Shown piece after piece: positions 24,263 through 34,715 of a stretch of DNA of 64,000 nucleotides. The translations under genes were made by a program, and so were the position numbers. Below the pieces are notes generated by a model, which did no database searches, had not been told where the DNA came from, and was given only the letters and a program-made list of their open reading frames with translations. Numbering within the stretch: position 1 is the first letter of the stretch; every line of letters starts with the position of its first letter. This stretch comes from Rossellomorea aquimaris. Its GTDB lineage: Bacteria; Bacillota; Bacilli; Bacillales; Bacillaceae_B. The DNA lies in NCBI RefSeq assembly GCF_020171925.1, contig NZ_JAIVAR010000001.1, positions 1,415,659 to 1,479,658 of the forward strand, in the 5' to 3' direction.

Positions 24263-24627
24263 GGTTTCCGGACCTCCCAGCAATAAAAAGATAGTATATG
24301 AACTCATTTAAATATTATGACAATTCATCCTTGATTCAATCGTAACACCGTATTCAAAAACCTACAATAAACGCATTTTGTCGTATCTTGTTAAAGACGC
24401 TGAAATCCAGATTTAGAGGGGAAGATGATGGAATATTCTTCATGATCCGAGTCCAAACATGAAGGTTGAAGCGTTTTCATTTTACAACCGACAATTTTCA
24501 TTGAATTTACGCCACGGGAATGCGACAAATTATTTAGCGATTTTACAAATTATTCTTATCCTTATCTAGAGAAGGTTGAACTTCTATGCTATAAATAAGA
24601 AAGATCTATTTAGCATGGGGTGATTTT
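24263..24627. other. Divergent control region of the glycan operon
   Basis: Contains the promoter at 24312-24339 and, facing right, TATAAA-like sequence near 24590. A 36-codon open frame at 24459 lacks a ribosome site and was not called. Confidence 0.4.
24312..24339 (-). promoter_or_regulatory. Promoter of the glycan operon
   Basis: On the minus strand TTGAAT, 16 bases, TAATAT. The -10 overlaps CATAATAT, so a sporulation sigma factor cannot be excluded. Confidence 0.5.
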
Positions 24628-24975
24628 TTGGAAGTTTTACTTACGAGTTTACTAGGGATCTCCATCCTTCTATTCATTCTGTCTTTTTTTCAAAAGGACA
24701 GATACTCTGAGATTGAAAAAGAAGTGGAAGAACTGTCGATGACGATCCTCCAGGAGAATTATCAGCTGAAGAAGCGATTGAAGGTATTGGAGGAGGAACT
24801 GATGCTTGATGCAGATGCGGGAATGAAACGTCCTGTACCGGTTAAAAGAACGGTGCATGAAGTGGTGAGGAACCAGGTGATCGCACTTTATCAACAAGGG
24901 ATTCCGCTTGATCGAATCGCGAAACAGTCAGCCCTTTCCAAAGCAGACGTACAGGACATCATTTCGTCTCTATAA
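24628..24975 (+). CDS. Membrane-anchored coiled-coil/HTH protein, SwrB/DUF6115-like architecture
   Basis: 115 residues from a TTG start with GGGGTGA upstream. One N-terminal membrane helix (LLTSLLGISILLFILSFF), a coiled coil (about 24-60, EIEKEVEELSMTILQENYQL), a short linker, and a C-terminal helix-turn-helix (VIALYQQGIPLDRIAKQSAL). This resembles SwrB and related DUF6115 proteins in layout; I am not certain of the family. It diverges from the glycan operon, whose first gene also has an HTH of the same style. Confidence 0.75.
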   Translation: MEVLLTSLLGISILLFILSFFQKDRYSEIEKEVEELSMTILQENYQLKKRLKVLEEELMLDADAGMKRPVPVKRTVHEVVRNQVIALYQQGIPLDRIAKQSALSKADVQDIISSL

Positions 24976-25035
24976 AGGTGCTAAGGTCTGCTTAGAACAG
25001 AGATGAGTGCCTTTTTCCATAGCTTCTTACAATCT

Positions 25036-25077
25036 GAAAGCCTGGCTGTCACGAAGATGACAGCCAGGCTTTACTTG
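25036..25077. terminator. Bidirectional terminator
   Basis: Stem AAAGCCTGGCTGTCA / TGACAGCCAGGCTTT with a six-base loop between convergent genes. Confidence 0.9.
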
Positions 25078-25082
25078 TAAGG

Positions 25083-26831
25083 TCAAGATGTTTTGAACTT
25101 TTTCACCAAGTTGGATAGTTCATCAGCTTCATTCAGCAAATTATCTGAATTCATGAACATGTTCTCTACCATCACATGCTGCTCTTGAACAGAAGATGAG
25201 ATCATGATGGTACCGCCATTCAGTTCTTCGCCCAGAGTCGATACTGCCTGAAAAGCTCCGCTCATCTGAGCCTTACCTTCATTAAGCAAATCAATACTAT
25301 TAGAGATATCAGAAATGAAGCCTGCCATTTCTTCAACTTGCTGTTTTATATGATTAAAATTCTCTGCGGAAGAATAAATCAGCTCTTTTCCTGATTGTAA
25401 CTCTACATAACCTTTTTTTAGTGAAGTAGACACTTGTCCGGTGGATGCTTGTACATTCTGAACAACCGCATTGATTTCAGTAAGTGATTGTTGCACATTC
25501 CCTGCAAGTTTTCTCACTTCATTCGCCACCACAGCAAATCCTTTTCCTGCATCGCCTGCCCTGGAGGCTTCAATTGAAGCATTCAGTGAAAGAAGGTTTG
25601 TCTGAACGGCGATATTCTTGATCGTTTGAGTCAACTGGCTGATCTGTTCCACGTTTTCTTCCATCTTATCCATCATCGTATATGTATTCTTTATGGTCCC
25701 GAACATGCGCTCAAGCTGGTCCTTGGTCTCTTCCATCGATTGGTACCCAGATATGGTCTTAAGCCTCACCTGTTCAGATGTATGCGAGAGATTCTTACTC
25801 TTCTTATCAACATTGTAGAGCTGTGAATCAAATGTTTCATTGCTGGTTGAAAGTTGAAGAGTGGAAGCCGCTTGCGTTTCTGAGCTTTCCGATAATTGGC
25901 TCATATAATCGTTCAGTTGCAGGGAGGACTGTTTCACCATATTGGCCAGATCCTTCATGCCCCTGCTCCCTTCATTCACTGAATTCGCCCCCTTATTAAT
26001 CCCTTCTACCAAATCTCTTAAGCTTGAGACCATATCCCCGACCGAACTACTCAATTGACCAAGTTCATCTTTTCGATCTTCTGGTAGTACTGATGTGGCA
26101 AGCTCTCCCCGTGCCACAGCATTTGTTACATTGAGGATCGACTGAATTCTGTCTTTTATGTTCTTTGCTACTAAATGGACAAGGATGGCACTGATCAACG
26201 CAGCTGCCGCGGCGGTAACAATCAGCCAAATCAAATAGGTGAGAACAGCGTTTTCCGACTGTTGCATTACCTGTGCTTGATCCTTCACCGTATTGTTGCG
26301 TATCTCTGTCAAAATCTTATTATTTTCATTTCTTAATTCACTTATTTTCTTCCTGGATTCCGTATAAATCTCTTCATCCAGTCTGACGACTGCTGGAGCC
26401 ACTTCTTTTATAAAGAGATCATCAATTCGTTTATTGTTCTGTAAGACCTCTTTTAGCTTCTTCTGTTCCCCTTTTCCTGAAGAATCCATAGCGTCATTCA
26501 TTTTTTTATTCAGTTCGTTTCTTAACTTTCGATATTGTGATAAGTCTTCTTCATTCAGGAAGGTTATGTAATCAGCGATTCTAATATCTTTCGCGTTGAT
26601 CAACCTTCCGATTTCAGTCACCTGGATTGATCGGTCCCCTGATTTCTTGATCAGGTGCATGTCCTGCAATATGCTGTTGGTCGAAAAGACAGCAAGCCCA
26701 ATGGAAATAAGAAAAAGGATGGAACTGCAAAGGAACGTATAAGCAAGTTTTTTCTTGATGGTCAATGAGTTAAGTAAACGCCCCAAAGCTTTATGAAACC
26801 GTATTGTTCGTTGTTTAAATAGGCTCTTCAT
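25083..26831 (-). CDS. Methyl-accepting chemotaxis protein
   Basis: 582 residues. Membrane helices near 32-52 and 197-220 bracket a four-helix-bundle extracellular sensor; a HAMP domain (220-275) leads to the long cytoplasmic coiled coil. The signalling tip reads [20 protein letters not shown], which contacts CheA and CheW. The ligand is not predictable. It is unrelated to its neighbours in function and lies between the glycan region and phoU, in an interval that differs from B. subtilis. Confidence 0.94.
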   Translation of the reverse strand: MKSLFKQRTIRFHKALGRLLNSLTIKKKLAYTFLCSSILFLISIGLAVFSTNSILQDMHLIKKSGDRSIQVTEIGRLINAKDIRIADYITFLNEEDLSQYRKLRNELNKKMNDAMDSSGKGEQKKLKEVLQNNKRIDDLFIKEVAPAVVRLDEEIYTESRKKISELRNENNKILTEIRNNTVKDQAQVMQQSENAVLTYLIWLIVTAAAAALISAILVHLVAKNIKDRIQSILNVTNAVARGELATSVLPEDRKDELGQLSSSVGDMVSSLRDLVEGINKGANSVNEGSRGMKDLANMVKQSSLQLNDYMSQLSESSETQAASTLQLSTSNETFDSQLYNVDKKSKNLSHTSEQVRLKTISGYQSMEETKDQLERMFGTIKNTYTMMDKMEENVEQISQLTQTIKNIAVQTNLLSLNASIEASRAGDAGKGFAVVANEVRKLAGNVQQSLTEINAVVQNVQASTGQVSTSLKKGYVELQSGKELIYSSAENFNHIKQQVEEMAGFISDISNSIDLLNEGKAQMSGAFQAVSTLGEELNGGTIMISSSVQEQHVMVENMFMNSDNLLNEADELSNLVKKFKTS

Positions 26832-26962
26832 GTTATTCTCCCCTCGGAATCATGACATTTGATCTATTTAAAATATGTACCAATCCTCCCTTGATTTCCA
26901 TACTTACGGAACAATGTTAACGAAATCTTTACAAGGCGTTTACAATCGATGGGAGCTAAAGA

Positions 26963-26995
26963 AAAACACCCTTCCATCTGAATGGAAGGGTGTTG
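26963..26995 (-). terminator. Terminator of phoU
   Basis: Stem AACACCCTTCCAT and complement followed by TTTTTC on the minus strand. Confidence 0.88.
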
Positions 26996-26999
26996 AAGT

Positions 27000-27659
27000 T
27001 TAATTATTGAGGTCAAATCGTTCTCCTGTAACGAGGAAGATGACATTTTCACAAATGTTGGTTACGTGATCGGCCACTCGCTCGATATATCGGCAAGTAA
27101 AGGCAAGTTGAGTGATCTGACTGATTTCATTTGGGTATTGAGGGATATAGGTCATCAATTCCTGTACAAGTTTTCCGTATAACTGATCTACTTCGTCATC
27201 ACGATCCGCAATCTTTCTGGCAGCAGCTGCATCTTCTTCATAAAATGCTTTCAGCGCGCCTTCAAGCATGTCCTCGGCGATGGATAACATTCTTGGGATT
27301 TCCTCGATCGGCTTGATCAATTTTTGGTCACCGATATGGAGGGTGGCTTTGCTTATATTCGTGGCCATGTCCCCGATCCGTTCAATTTCAGAACAAATTC
27401 TTAAAGCAGAGATGATTTTTCGTAAATCCGTGGCTACCGGAGATTCTTTTGCTATCAATACGATTGCCAGGTTATTGATTTCATTGTCATACTTATTAAT
27501 TTGATGATCTCTTGCAATGATTTCTTTTGCTTTATCGGTATCTTGATTCCTTAATGTTTCAATCGACTCACGCAAAGAACCTTTTGCCAGATCAGCCATT
27601 TCGAATAATTTTTCTTTTAATTCTTTTAAGTTGTTGTCAAAATGCTTCCTGTTCACCAT
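27000..27659 (-). CDS. phoU: PhoU phosphate signalling regulator
   Basis: 219 residues, all-helical with two PhoU repeats; metal-cluster motifs appear as DNEINN (about 55) and DDEVDQLYG (about 145), with ERIGDMATNI and ERVADHVTNI marking each repeat. PhoU links the Pst transporter to PhoR signalling and curbs phosphate uptake. ATG at 27659 (MVNRKHF) is chosen over 27680 because AAAGGGG lies 9 bases before it. It is the last gene of the pst cluster. Confidence 0.94.
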   Translation of the reverse strand: MVNRKHFDNNLKELKEKLFEMADLAKGSLRESIETLRNQDTDKAKEIIARDHQINKYDNEINNLAIVLIAKESPVATDLRKIISALRICSEIERIGDMATNISKATLHIGDQKLIKPIEEIPRMLSIAEDMLEGALKAFYEEDAAAARKIADRDDEVDQLYGKLVQELMTYIPQYPNEISQITQLAFTCRYIERVADHVTNICENVIFLVTGERFDLNN

Positions 27660-27801
27660 ATATCCGTTCCCCTTTTCCATGACATTTTGTGAATGAATCC
27701 TGTTTCTTTATCCCGATGATTTACCCTTTCGATAAACAAGGATCGAATTCCTCCCTGGATCATTCGGTTTCAACAAAGGGATTTCACATACATGTATTCC
27801 A

Positions 27802-28575
27802 TCATCCAAATCTGCCGCTGATATAATCCTCTGTTCTCTTATCACTTGGATTGGAGAAGATGGTATCGGTCTTATCCAATTCAATCAGATCGCCAAGAAG
27901 GAAGAAAGCCGTTTTATCAGATACCCTTGCTGCCTGCTGCATATTGTGGGTAACAATCACGATTGTGTACTGCTTCTTCAGTTCTGTGATCAATTCTTCA
28001 ATTTTCACGGTAGAGATGGGGTCAAGGGCAGAAGTCGGTTCGTCCATCAACAGGACATCAGGTTTGGTTGCTAGTGCCCTTGCGATGCAGAGACGCTGCT
28101 GTTGTCCACCTGAGAGGCCCATTGCCGGACCATCCAAGCGGTCTTTCACCTCGTCCCAAAGAGCGACATTCTTCAAGCTTGTCTCAACGATCTCATCAAG
28201 TTCGCTTTTCTTTTTGGTTCCATGAATCTTTGGACCGAACGTGATATTGTCATAAATACTCTGTGGGAATGGATTTCCCTTTTGGAATACCATTCCGACA
28301 TTTTTTCTCAATTCTACTAGGTCAACGCGGTCTGATAAAATATTCTGTCCCTTATAATTGATCTCACCTGACATTTTGATGCCCGGCACGGAACGGTTCA
28401 TCAAATTCAATGTTTTGACGAAAGTAGACTTCCCGCAACCAGATGGTCCGATGATGGCAGTCACTTCGTTCTGAAGAATCGGGAATGTGATATTTTTCAA
28501 CGCGTGATTATTTCCGTACCATAAATTTAGGTCATTTACATTAAATATTGTTTCTTTCTCAATTGCTGTTGTCAT
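27802..28575 (-). CDS. pstB: Phosphate ABC transporter ATPase PstB (second copy)
   Basis: 257 residues. Walker [11 protein letters not shown], signature [15 protein letters not shown], Walker [14 protein letters not shown] and His switch [11 protein letters not shown]. It drives PstCA-mediated phosphate import. The start at 28575 follows GGAGGGG. It is about 60% similar to the neighbouring PstB by eye, a duplication matching B. subtilis pstBA/pstBB. Confidence 0.95.
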   Translation of the reverse strand: MTTAIEKETIFNVNDLNLWYGNNHALKNITFPILQNEVTAIIGPSGCGKSTFVKTLNLMNRSVPGIKMSGEINYKGQNILSDRVDLVELRKNVGMVFQKGNPFPQSIYDNITFGPKIHGTKKKSELDEIVETSLKNVALWDEVKDRLDGPAMGLSGGQQQRLCIARALATKPDVLLMDEPTSALDPISTVKIEELITELKKQYTIVIVTHNMQQAARVSDKTAFFLLGDLIELDKTDTIFSNPSDKRTEDYISGRFG

Positions 28576-28642
28576 TCGAAACCCCTCCAACCTTCACTAA
28601 AAGATAGGCTGCTATGATGCAGCCACCTTTAAGAACTTCTTA

Positions 28643-29464
28643 TCAGCTGAACCGACCAGAGATATAATCTTCCGTTCTTTTCTCCGATGGGTTTGTAAAG
28701 ATTTTCTCTGTTTGATCAAACTCAACGAGGACACCGTTATAGAAGAAAGCCGTCTTGTCAGATACACGGGATGCCTGCCCCATGTTATGTGTGACAATAA
28801 CAATTGTGTAATCCTTCTTCAGTTCCGTAATCAATTCCTCGATCTTCGCATTGGATATCGGATCCAACGCAGAAGATGGTTCATCCAGGAGCATAACCGT
28901 CGGTTTCATCGCAATCGTCCTTGCGATGCATAAACGTTGCTGTTGTCCACCTGATAATGACAGGGCAGAAGTATGAAGGCGGTCTTTCACTTCATCCCAC
29001 AACGCCGCCTTACGTAAACTCTCCTCTACAATGTCCATCAACGTGCTTTTCTTTTTGATCCCCGAAAATTTCAGGGCATGGGTGATATTCTCATAAATTG
29101 ATTTGTTAAATGGATTTGGTTTTTGGAAAACCATCCCGATTTCTTTCCTTAGCGCAACCACATCGATGTTATTACCCAACAGGTTAACATCTTCATACAT
29201 GATTTTTCCTTCAGCGCGAGCGATGGGCACCAAATCATTCATGCGATTGATGGTCCTTAGGAATGTCGACTTCCCGCAGCCTGAAGGTCCAATCAATGCT
29301 GTCACTGCATTTTTCTCGATTTTCATATTGATATCTTTCACTGCATGGTTATCACCATAATAAAAGTCGAGATTCTGGACATCCAGGATGATCTCTTTCT
29401 CATTCGGTGATTTCCCTTCCAGTGTTTTATCCATTGGTTTATCCGTTAACTGAACAGTCATCAT
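28643..29464 (-). CDS. pstB: Phosphate ABC transporter ATPase PstB (first copy)
   Basis: 273 residues with an extra 20-residue N-terminal extension compared with the other copy. Walker [20 protein letters not shown], signature [17 protein letters not shown], Walker [14 protein letters not shown]. It starts 15 bases after pstA. Two neighbouring ATG codons (29464, 29461) are possible starts. Confidence 0.95.
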   Translation of the reverse strand: MMTVQLTDKPMDKTLEGKSPNEKEIILDVQNLDFYYGDNHAVKDINMKIEKNAVTALIGPSGCGKSTFLRTINRMNDLVPIARAEGKIMYEDVNLLGNNIDVVALRKEIGMVFQKPNPFNKSIYENITHALKFSGIKKKSTLMDIVEESLRKAALWDEVKDRLHTSALSLSGGQQQRLCIARTIAMKPTVMLLDEPSSALDPISNAKIEELITELKKDYTIVIVTHNMGQASRVSDKTAFFYNGVLVEFDQTEKIFTNPSEKRTEDYISGRFS

Positions 29465-29479
29465 TGATCACACCTTTTA

Positions 29480-30367
29480 TTATTTTGTTGCTGTGATTTT
29501 CTTGTGAATATAGCTGCCTAGGAATCGCGCCCCGAGATTGAAGATCAGGACCGAGATGATCAGGACAGCCGATGCACCTGCAGCTTTTTCATCTACGTCA
29601 GGGATCAAGCCTTGTGTATTTACAGACCATATATGAACGGCCAAGGTTTCAGCTGGCCTGAACAAATTCAAAGGAGAAGTCGGTGAAAATGGATTCCAGT
29701 TCATATAATTAAGCCTTGGCGTTGATAAACCTGCCGTGAATAAGAGCGCTGCCGCTTCACCGAACACCCTTCCTGAAGCCAGGATCGCACCTGTCAGGAT
29801 TGAAGGGAAAGCCCCTGGGATCAAGACTGTTTTAACTGTATGCCAATTGGTGATACCAAGTGCAAGGCTTGCTTCTTTAAGTTCCCTTGGAACACTGCGG
29901 ATCGCATCTTCGCTGACACGGACCATGACTGGCAAGTTAAATACCGTCAGTGCCAGTGCACCACCTATGATTGTATAACCCCATCCTGTAATGTTTACAA
30001 AAACCAATAAACCGAACATCCCGATGACAATCGAAGGAAGGGAAGCCAGTACTTCGATACAAGAACGGATCGTATTGGTAACTTTCCCTGGTTTCGCATA
30101 CTCTGCCATATAGATTCCGCCGCCTACGCCAAGCGGTACCGTAATGATCATCGTGATCACCAGGATATAAAATGAATTGAAGAGTTGGTCACGGATTCCG
30201 CTTCCTGCGCGGACTGCACTCGAAGGTGTCGTTAAGAATTCCCAAGTGATATAAGGGACACCCTTGACCAGGATATATGAAAACAATGCCACTAATATAG
30301 AAATGATGATAGCAGCGATACCAACAAAGACGCCGGTTGCAAGTTTGTCAGCTCTTTTACTGTTCAT
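29480..30367 (-). CDS. pstA: Phosphate ABC transporter permease PstA
   Basis: 295 residues with six membrane segments and the permease loop EASLALGITNWHTVKTVLIP that docks on the ATPase. Start and the pstC stop share one base (TAATG arrangement), indicating translational coupling. Confidence 0.96.
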   Translation of the reverse strand: MNSKRADKLATGVFVGIAAIIISILVALFSYILVKGVPYITWEFLTTPSSAVRAGSGIRDQLFNSFYILVITMIITVPLGVGGGIYMAEYAKPGKVTNTIRSCIEVLASLPSIVIGMFGLLVFVNITGWGYTIIGGALALTVFNLPVMVRVSEDAIRSVPRELKEASLALGITNWHTVKTVLIPGAFPSILTGAILASGRVFGEAAALLFTAGLSTPRLNYMNWNPFSPTSPLNLFRPAETLAVHIWSVNTQGLIPDVDEKAAGASAVLIISVLIFNLGARFLGSYIHKKITATK

Positions 30368-31284
30368 TAGATTTTCCTCCTAGATGAGAGATAACGGATG
30401 ATTAAGATAAACATGAAGGACATGATCAATAGAATCAGACCCATAGACCAAAGTGTATTATTCTCTACACTTCCGTATGTTGTATGTCCCATATTCAACG
30501 TAATGATCGTCGTCAGTGTCGCAGAGGCGTCCAATAAACTAGTTGGTAGATCTCTTGTGTTCCCGATGACCATTTGAACAGCCAAAGCTTCACCGAAGGC
30601 TCTCGCCATACCAAGCACGACAGCTGTCAATAAGGTCGGGAGGGCTGCAGGGATCAACACTTTGCGGATTGTCTGCCAGCGAGTGGCACCAAGCGCATAA
30701 GAACCATCCCTTAAACTCTTAGGCAACGAACTCATTGCATCTGTTGCAATGGTTGTAACCGTCGGCAGGATCATGATGGATAAGACGATCGTCCCTGCCA
30801 ATAAAGAAAATCCCATGCCAGAAAATTTATCACGTATAAATGGGACTAATACTGTAAGCCCTATAAATCCATAAACAACTGATGGAATCCCTACAAGCAG
30901 CTCAACGATCGGCTGCATGATTTTCCTCCCCCATGAAGGAGCAATTTCTGTCATGAAAATTGCTCCACCGATTCCAAGTGGGGCAGCAATCAGCGCTGAA
31001 AGAATCGTTACTGCAAATGAACCGAAGATGAACGGTAGTGCTCCATATACAGGATTCTCACTCGTAGGGCTCCAATCCGGACTGGTTAAGAACTCAATGG
31101 GACTTACACCATTTTTTATGAATGATTGCAAACCTTTCGTACTGAGGAAAATCGTGATCGACACAGTCGCAGCAATCATGATGATGGCTGACAATGTGAC
31201 TAAGAATTTCCCTTTAAATTCCCCGTTCATCCAAGACTTATTATTTTTCACTAACCTCTTTGAGGCAGGCATATGTTTTTCCAT
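30367..31284 (-). CDS. pstC: Phosphate ABC transporter permease PstC
   Basis: 305 residues, six membrane segments, coupling loop DGSYALGATRWQTIRKVLIP. ATG at 31284 has AGGGGTG about 10 bases upstream; a TTG at 31293 is too close to that site. It lies 80 bases after pstS in the same operon. Confidence 0.95.
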   Translation of the reverse strand: MEKHMPASKRLVKNNKSWMNGEFKGKFLVTLSAIIMIAATVSITIFLSTKGLQSFIKNGVSPIEFLTSPDWSPTSENPVYGALPFIFGSFAVTILSALIAAPLGIGGAIFMTEIAPSWGRKIMQPIVELLVGIPSVVYGFIGLTVLVPFIRDKFSGMGFSLLAGTIVLSIMILPTVTTIATDAMSSLPKSLRDGSYALGATRWQTIRKVLIPAALPTLLTAVVLGMARAFGEALAVQMVIGNTRDLPTSLLDASATLTTIITLNMGHTTYGSVENNTLWSMGLILLIMSFMFILIIRYLSSRRKI

Positions 31285-31364
31285 ACTCGTCAAACACCCC
31301 TAATACGATATAATAGGGCAAATGCGATGAGCGCATTTACCCTATTGATTTATTGAACTGTCGA

Positions 31365-32276
31365 TTACTTCTTCGTTTGATTTCCTTCAGCGTCACGCTC
31401 TACTTCCATTTTCGTAGCAGCGATGTAGCCTTGGTCTTTTAATAAACCAGTTTGAACGTCTTCGCTCATCATATAGTCTAGGAACGTTTTCGCCAATCCT
31501 TCAGCTTCACCTTTAGTGTAAGAGTGTTGGTAAGCCCAGATTGGGAATTCACCTTTTTGAACATTTTCGTCAGTCGCTTCAACACCATCGATTGCAAGTG
31601 GAGTTACGCTGTCATCTGTGAAGTAAGAGAAAGCAAGGTATCCAATTGCTCCATCAGTTTCGCTGATGATTTTCTTAACTGTGTTTGAAGAATCTTCAGT
31701 GATTCCTTCTGCAGGTGTTTCTCCATCAAGACCGAATTTAACGAAAGTTGCGCGAGTACCAGAAGAATCCGGACGGTTTACAAGAGTGATTTCTTGATCT
31801 TTACCACCAAGCTCTTTCCAGTTCTTGATTTCACCAGTGAATACTTTTTTAAGATCTTCTTTAGAAATTTCTTCGATACCAACATTAGGATTAACTGCAG
31901 CAGTCATACCTACAACCGCTACTTTATGGTCAACTAACTCATCCGCAGGAATTCCTTCTTTTTCTTCAGCGAATACGTCAGAGTTACCAATTTGTACTGA
32001 CCCTTCAGAAACTTGGGATAATCCTGTACCAGAACCACCAGCGTTAACTTGGATGTCTGCATCCGGATTTTCAGCCATGAATTCTTCAGCTGCTGCTGCA
32101 ACTAGAGGTTGCATTGCAGAAGAACCTGAAACTACGATTGAACCTGAAGCTGATTCTGTTCCTTCTTTGTTGTCTCCAGCATTTTCATCTGTGCCACTTT
32201 CGTTCCCACATGCTGCAGCGAAAGCCACTAGCGTTGCGATGATTAAAAGCAGACCGTATTTCTTGAAGTTCTTCAT
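31365..32276 (-). CDS. pstS: Phosphate-binding lipoprotein PstS
   Basis: 303 residues. Lipoprotein signal MKNFKKYGLLLIIATLVAFA with lipobox AAAC, an acidic Gly/Ser-rich linker, then the phosphate-binding fold with SGSSAMQPL, AGGSGTGLSQV and RPDSSGTRATF. It captures phosphate outside the membrane for PstCAB. First gene of the operon; preceded by a PhoP box. Confidence 0.96.
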   Translation of the reverse strand: MKNFKKYGLLLIIATLVAFAAACGNESGTDENAGDNKEGTESASGSIVVSGSSAMQPLVAAAAEEFMAENPDADIQVNAGGSGTGLSQVSEGSVQIGNSDVFAEEKEGIPADELVDHKVAVVGMTAAVNPNVGIEEISKEDLKKVFTGEIKNWKELGGKDQEITLVNRPDSSGTRATFVKFGLDGETPAEGITEDSSNTVKKIISETDGAIGYLAFSYFTDDSVTPLAIDGVEATDENVQKGEFPIWAYQHSYTKGEAEGLAKTFLDYMMSEDVQTGLLKDQGYIAATKMEVERDAEGNQTKK

Positions 32277-32338
32277 TCCTTAATTCCCCCTAAGAATATT
32301 GGTTGTTTTGTCCTACGAGTAATAGATTAATAGACGAG

Positions 32339-32377
32339 TGTTAATTGTGTATTGATCGATTGTAAAGGTTTTGTAAA
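32339..32377 (-). promoter_or_regulatory. PhoP box of the pst operon
   Basis: On the minus strand four hexamers TTTACA, TTTACA, TCAATA, TTAACA, each separated by exactly five bases (11-base period), fitting the TT(A/T)ACA direct repeats bound by PhoP. It ends about 60 bases before pstS, with TATTAATCT as a likely -10 just downstream. A weaker TTTACA with a flanking partner lies at 32416-32432. Confidence 0.85.
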
Positions 32378-32481
32378 TTCGACATTTTTCTTTTTTATTC
32401 TTGTACAAGAAATGGGTGTAAACCTTTATTAACAGTAGTTTGCTTATAGTTTCATGATATTATTCATGCGTTGTTGACAAT

Positions 32482-32537
32482 AAAAAAAGTGGCAAAGGGC
32501 AAACTCCATTCGGAATCCGCCTTTTACCACTTTTTTA
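32482..32537 (-). terminator. Terminator of pbpA
   Basis: Long stem AAAAAAGTGGTAAAAGGC / GCCCTTTGCCACTTTTTT ending in a T-run. Confidence 0.85.
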
Positions 32538-34715
32538 CTAGTTATTTTCTTCTCGATCTTCTTCTTGTCTTTTTTCTGCGTCATCGGCATTCTCGATCTT
32601 CTTATCGATGGATGTCGGATCTCCTACTTCTTCTGCACGCTTTTTCTTCAGTTCGAAGTATTTATCCATCACCCGTTTTGAAATGTATTTATTCACATAA
32701 GGATCTGATACTCCGCTCGCCTGAACGTGGGATGCAGGAACAAGTGTAGCGTATGCCACTTCCGGTTGATTGAACGGCGCATACCCGATCAGCGTGGTAT
32801 TGTAGCTCAATTTTCCACCGATGTATGTTTCTGCGGTACCTGATTTACCCGCTGCGTTATACGGTGCATCTTTGAACTGTGAATACGCGGTACCATCTGG
32901 TGAGTGGTACACACGGTAGAATCCATCCTGAACGTGTTCGATCTGAGATGGCGTTGCTTCGATGCGATTCAAGACATTGGTCTCTTTCTCGAACAGAATC
33001 GGGCCGAGTCGATCCTTTTCATTTGTCGGCTCCCTGATTTCCTTCATGATGTGCGGCTGTACTCGGTAGCCGTCATTCGCGATAGTGGATACATATTGCG
33101 CGAGCTGCATTGCTGAATACGTATCGAATTGTCCGATTGCAAAGTCGAGGAGCAGACCTGGATTGGTCAAGTTCCCTTCGATCCCACTCGTTTCACCTGG
33201 CAAATCGATCCCTGTCGATACTCCTAACCCGAATTGGGAGAAGTGATTACGGAACGTTTTAATTGCGTCAGGGTTGATGCCCATCGTGGCGCGAGGGACA
33301 TAATTCTGTCCGTTTATCCTCATGGCAACTTTGAACATATAGGAGTTCGATGACTTTTCAAGCGCAAATAGATCAGACATCGGGATCCTGCCGTACCTGT
33401 TGAACCAGGACGTTTTCGGCGTTCCCTGCTGACCGATGATGATCGGCTCATCGACCAGTACTTCCCCTGGTGTCAATTTCCCTGTCATATAACCAGTCAG
33501 GACGGTTGCACCCTTCACGACCGATCCGACTTCATAAGAAGTGGTGAAGGTACCGAGGGCTGCATCACGCATTTCGTATTTCCCCGTTTCTGGGTTCTTC
33601 ACGTATTGCTTTCCTGCCATCGCAAGGATTTCGCCGGTATTCGGGTCCATCATGACGACATAGGCCCTGTCGAGGTCTGGTGACTCACTTCGATTGACCA
33701 CTTGCTTCATCAGTTCTTCCTCGATGATCTTCTCAACTTCCCTCTGCAGTTCCATATCGATCGTAAGGACAACATCCTTCCCTCTCTGCCCTTGTTGGAT
33801 GAGCAGGGATTCAAGGACACTGCCACCTTTCGTAACGTTCTTGATCTGTTCTTTCTGTCCTTGAAGGACTTCTTCATATTCCAATTCCACATAACTCTTA
33901 CCAACTCGGTCATTCCGGTTATAGTCCCTAGCTAAATAGGAATCTACCAAATCCTTCGGCAAACCTTCACGCGCAGACGAAACATTCCCCAGGATCGTCC
34001 GGAGCGTATCATCAAATACGTATGCCCTTTTCCAATCCGTTGTCGTATTTACTCCAGGGAGCTCACTTAGATGTTCACTCACGATAGCGAACTCTTCGGG
34101 GGTGACTCCTTCATTTTTTACGATTTGCGGATTCAACGCATATCCCGTCGTGAATTCCCTGTAAATCGCGATGATTTCCAGATCTTTTTTCGAAAGGGAG
34201 GCAAGTTCCTCTTCAGTAATCCGGTCCAACCTCATTTTATAGACTTTGCTATTGACTTCATCCTCTGATAGATCTTCATTATCTTGAAGCTTCTTTATTT
34301 CCTTATCAGACACCTTCTCATCGGCTTTTTCCTTATTCTTTATGATCCAGTAATCCTTTTTATCCCGCTCTGTCACTTCTTTCGTATCTTTCTCGATATA
34401 ATCGGAAAGTTTCGATGCAACTTCAAGCATTTCATCTATGGAAGTGTTGTTCGTCCTTGTATAGGTGATCGCATTCAAAGGGATATTGTCTACAATGACA
34501 TTCCCATATCGATCGAAAATCTTCCCGCGTGGAACGCTTGTTTTCACGACCACGTCTTCCGTTCGTTCCACTTCTTTCTTATAACTTTCCCCATTCACGA
34601 TTTGAACGAGTCCCAACCTGAGAACCAAAAGTGAAAATAACAGGAACACCGCAAAGAACAGCAAGTTCATCCTTGCAGGGACATGTGTTTTTTTCTTTTT
34701 CTTATTTTTCTTCAA
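32538..34715 (-). CDS. pbpA: Penicillin-binding protein 2A-type transpeptidase PbpA
   Basis: 725 residues, class B PBP. A Lys-rich cytoplasmic tail and one membrane helix (about 15-40), the N-terminal interaction domain with PRGKIFDRYGNVI, then a transpeptidase domain: active Ser in the SVVK motif (EVGSVVKG), SSN in LEKSSNSYMF, and KSGT in AAGKSGTAETY. It cross-links side-wall peptidoglycan during elongation. The start is TTG. The C-terminus is strongly charged. Confidence 0.94.
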   Translation of the reverse strand: MKKNKKKKKTHVPARMNLLFFAVFLLFSLLVLRLGLVQIVNGESYKKEVERTEDVVVKTSVPRGKIFDRYGNVIVDNIPLNAITYTRTNNTSIDEMLEVASKLSDYIEKDTKEVTERDKKDYWIIKNKEKADEKVSDKEIKKLQDNEDLSEDEVNSKVYKMRLDRITEEELASLSKKDLEIIAIYREFTTGYALNPQIVKNEGVTPEEFAIVSEHLSELPGVNTTTDWKRAYVFDDTLRTILGNVSSAREGLPKDLVDSYLARDYNRNDRVGKSYVELEYEEVLQGQKEQIKNVTKGGSVLESLLIQQGQRGKDVVLTIDMELQREVEKIIEEELMKQVVNRSESPDLDRAYVVMMDPNTGEILAMAGKQYVKNPETGKYEMRDAALGTFTTSYEVGSVVKGATVLTGYMTGKLTPGEVLVDEPIIIGQQGTPKTSWFNRYGRIPMSDLFALEKSSNSYMFKVAMRINGQNYVPRATMGINPDAIKTFRNHFSQFGLGVSTGIDLPGETSGIEGNLTNPGLLLDFAIGQFDTYSAMQLAQYVSTIANDGYRVQPHIMKEIREPTNEKDRLGPILFEKETNVLNRIEATPSQIEHVQDGFYRVYHSPDGTAYSQFKDAPYNAAGKSGTAETYIGGKLSYNTTLIGYAPFNQPEVAYATLVPASHVQASGVSDPYVNKYISKRVMDKYFELKKKRAEEVGDPTSIDKKIENADDAEKRQEEDREENN

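Noticed and set aside
24459..24569. 36-codon open frame in the divergent control region
   Set aside because: No ribosome site upstream of its ATG and no recognised similarity.
31825..32283. 152-residue open frame antisense to pstS
   Set aside because: Mirror of the Ser/Glu-rich PstS coding sequence; no independent support.
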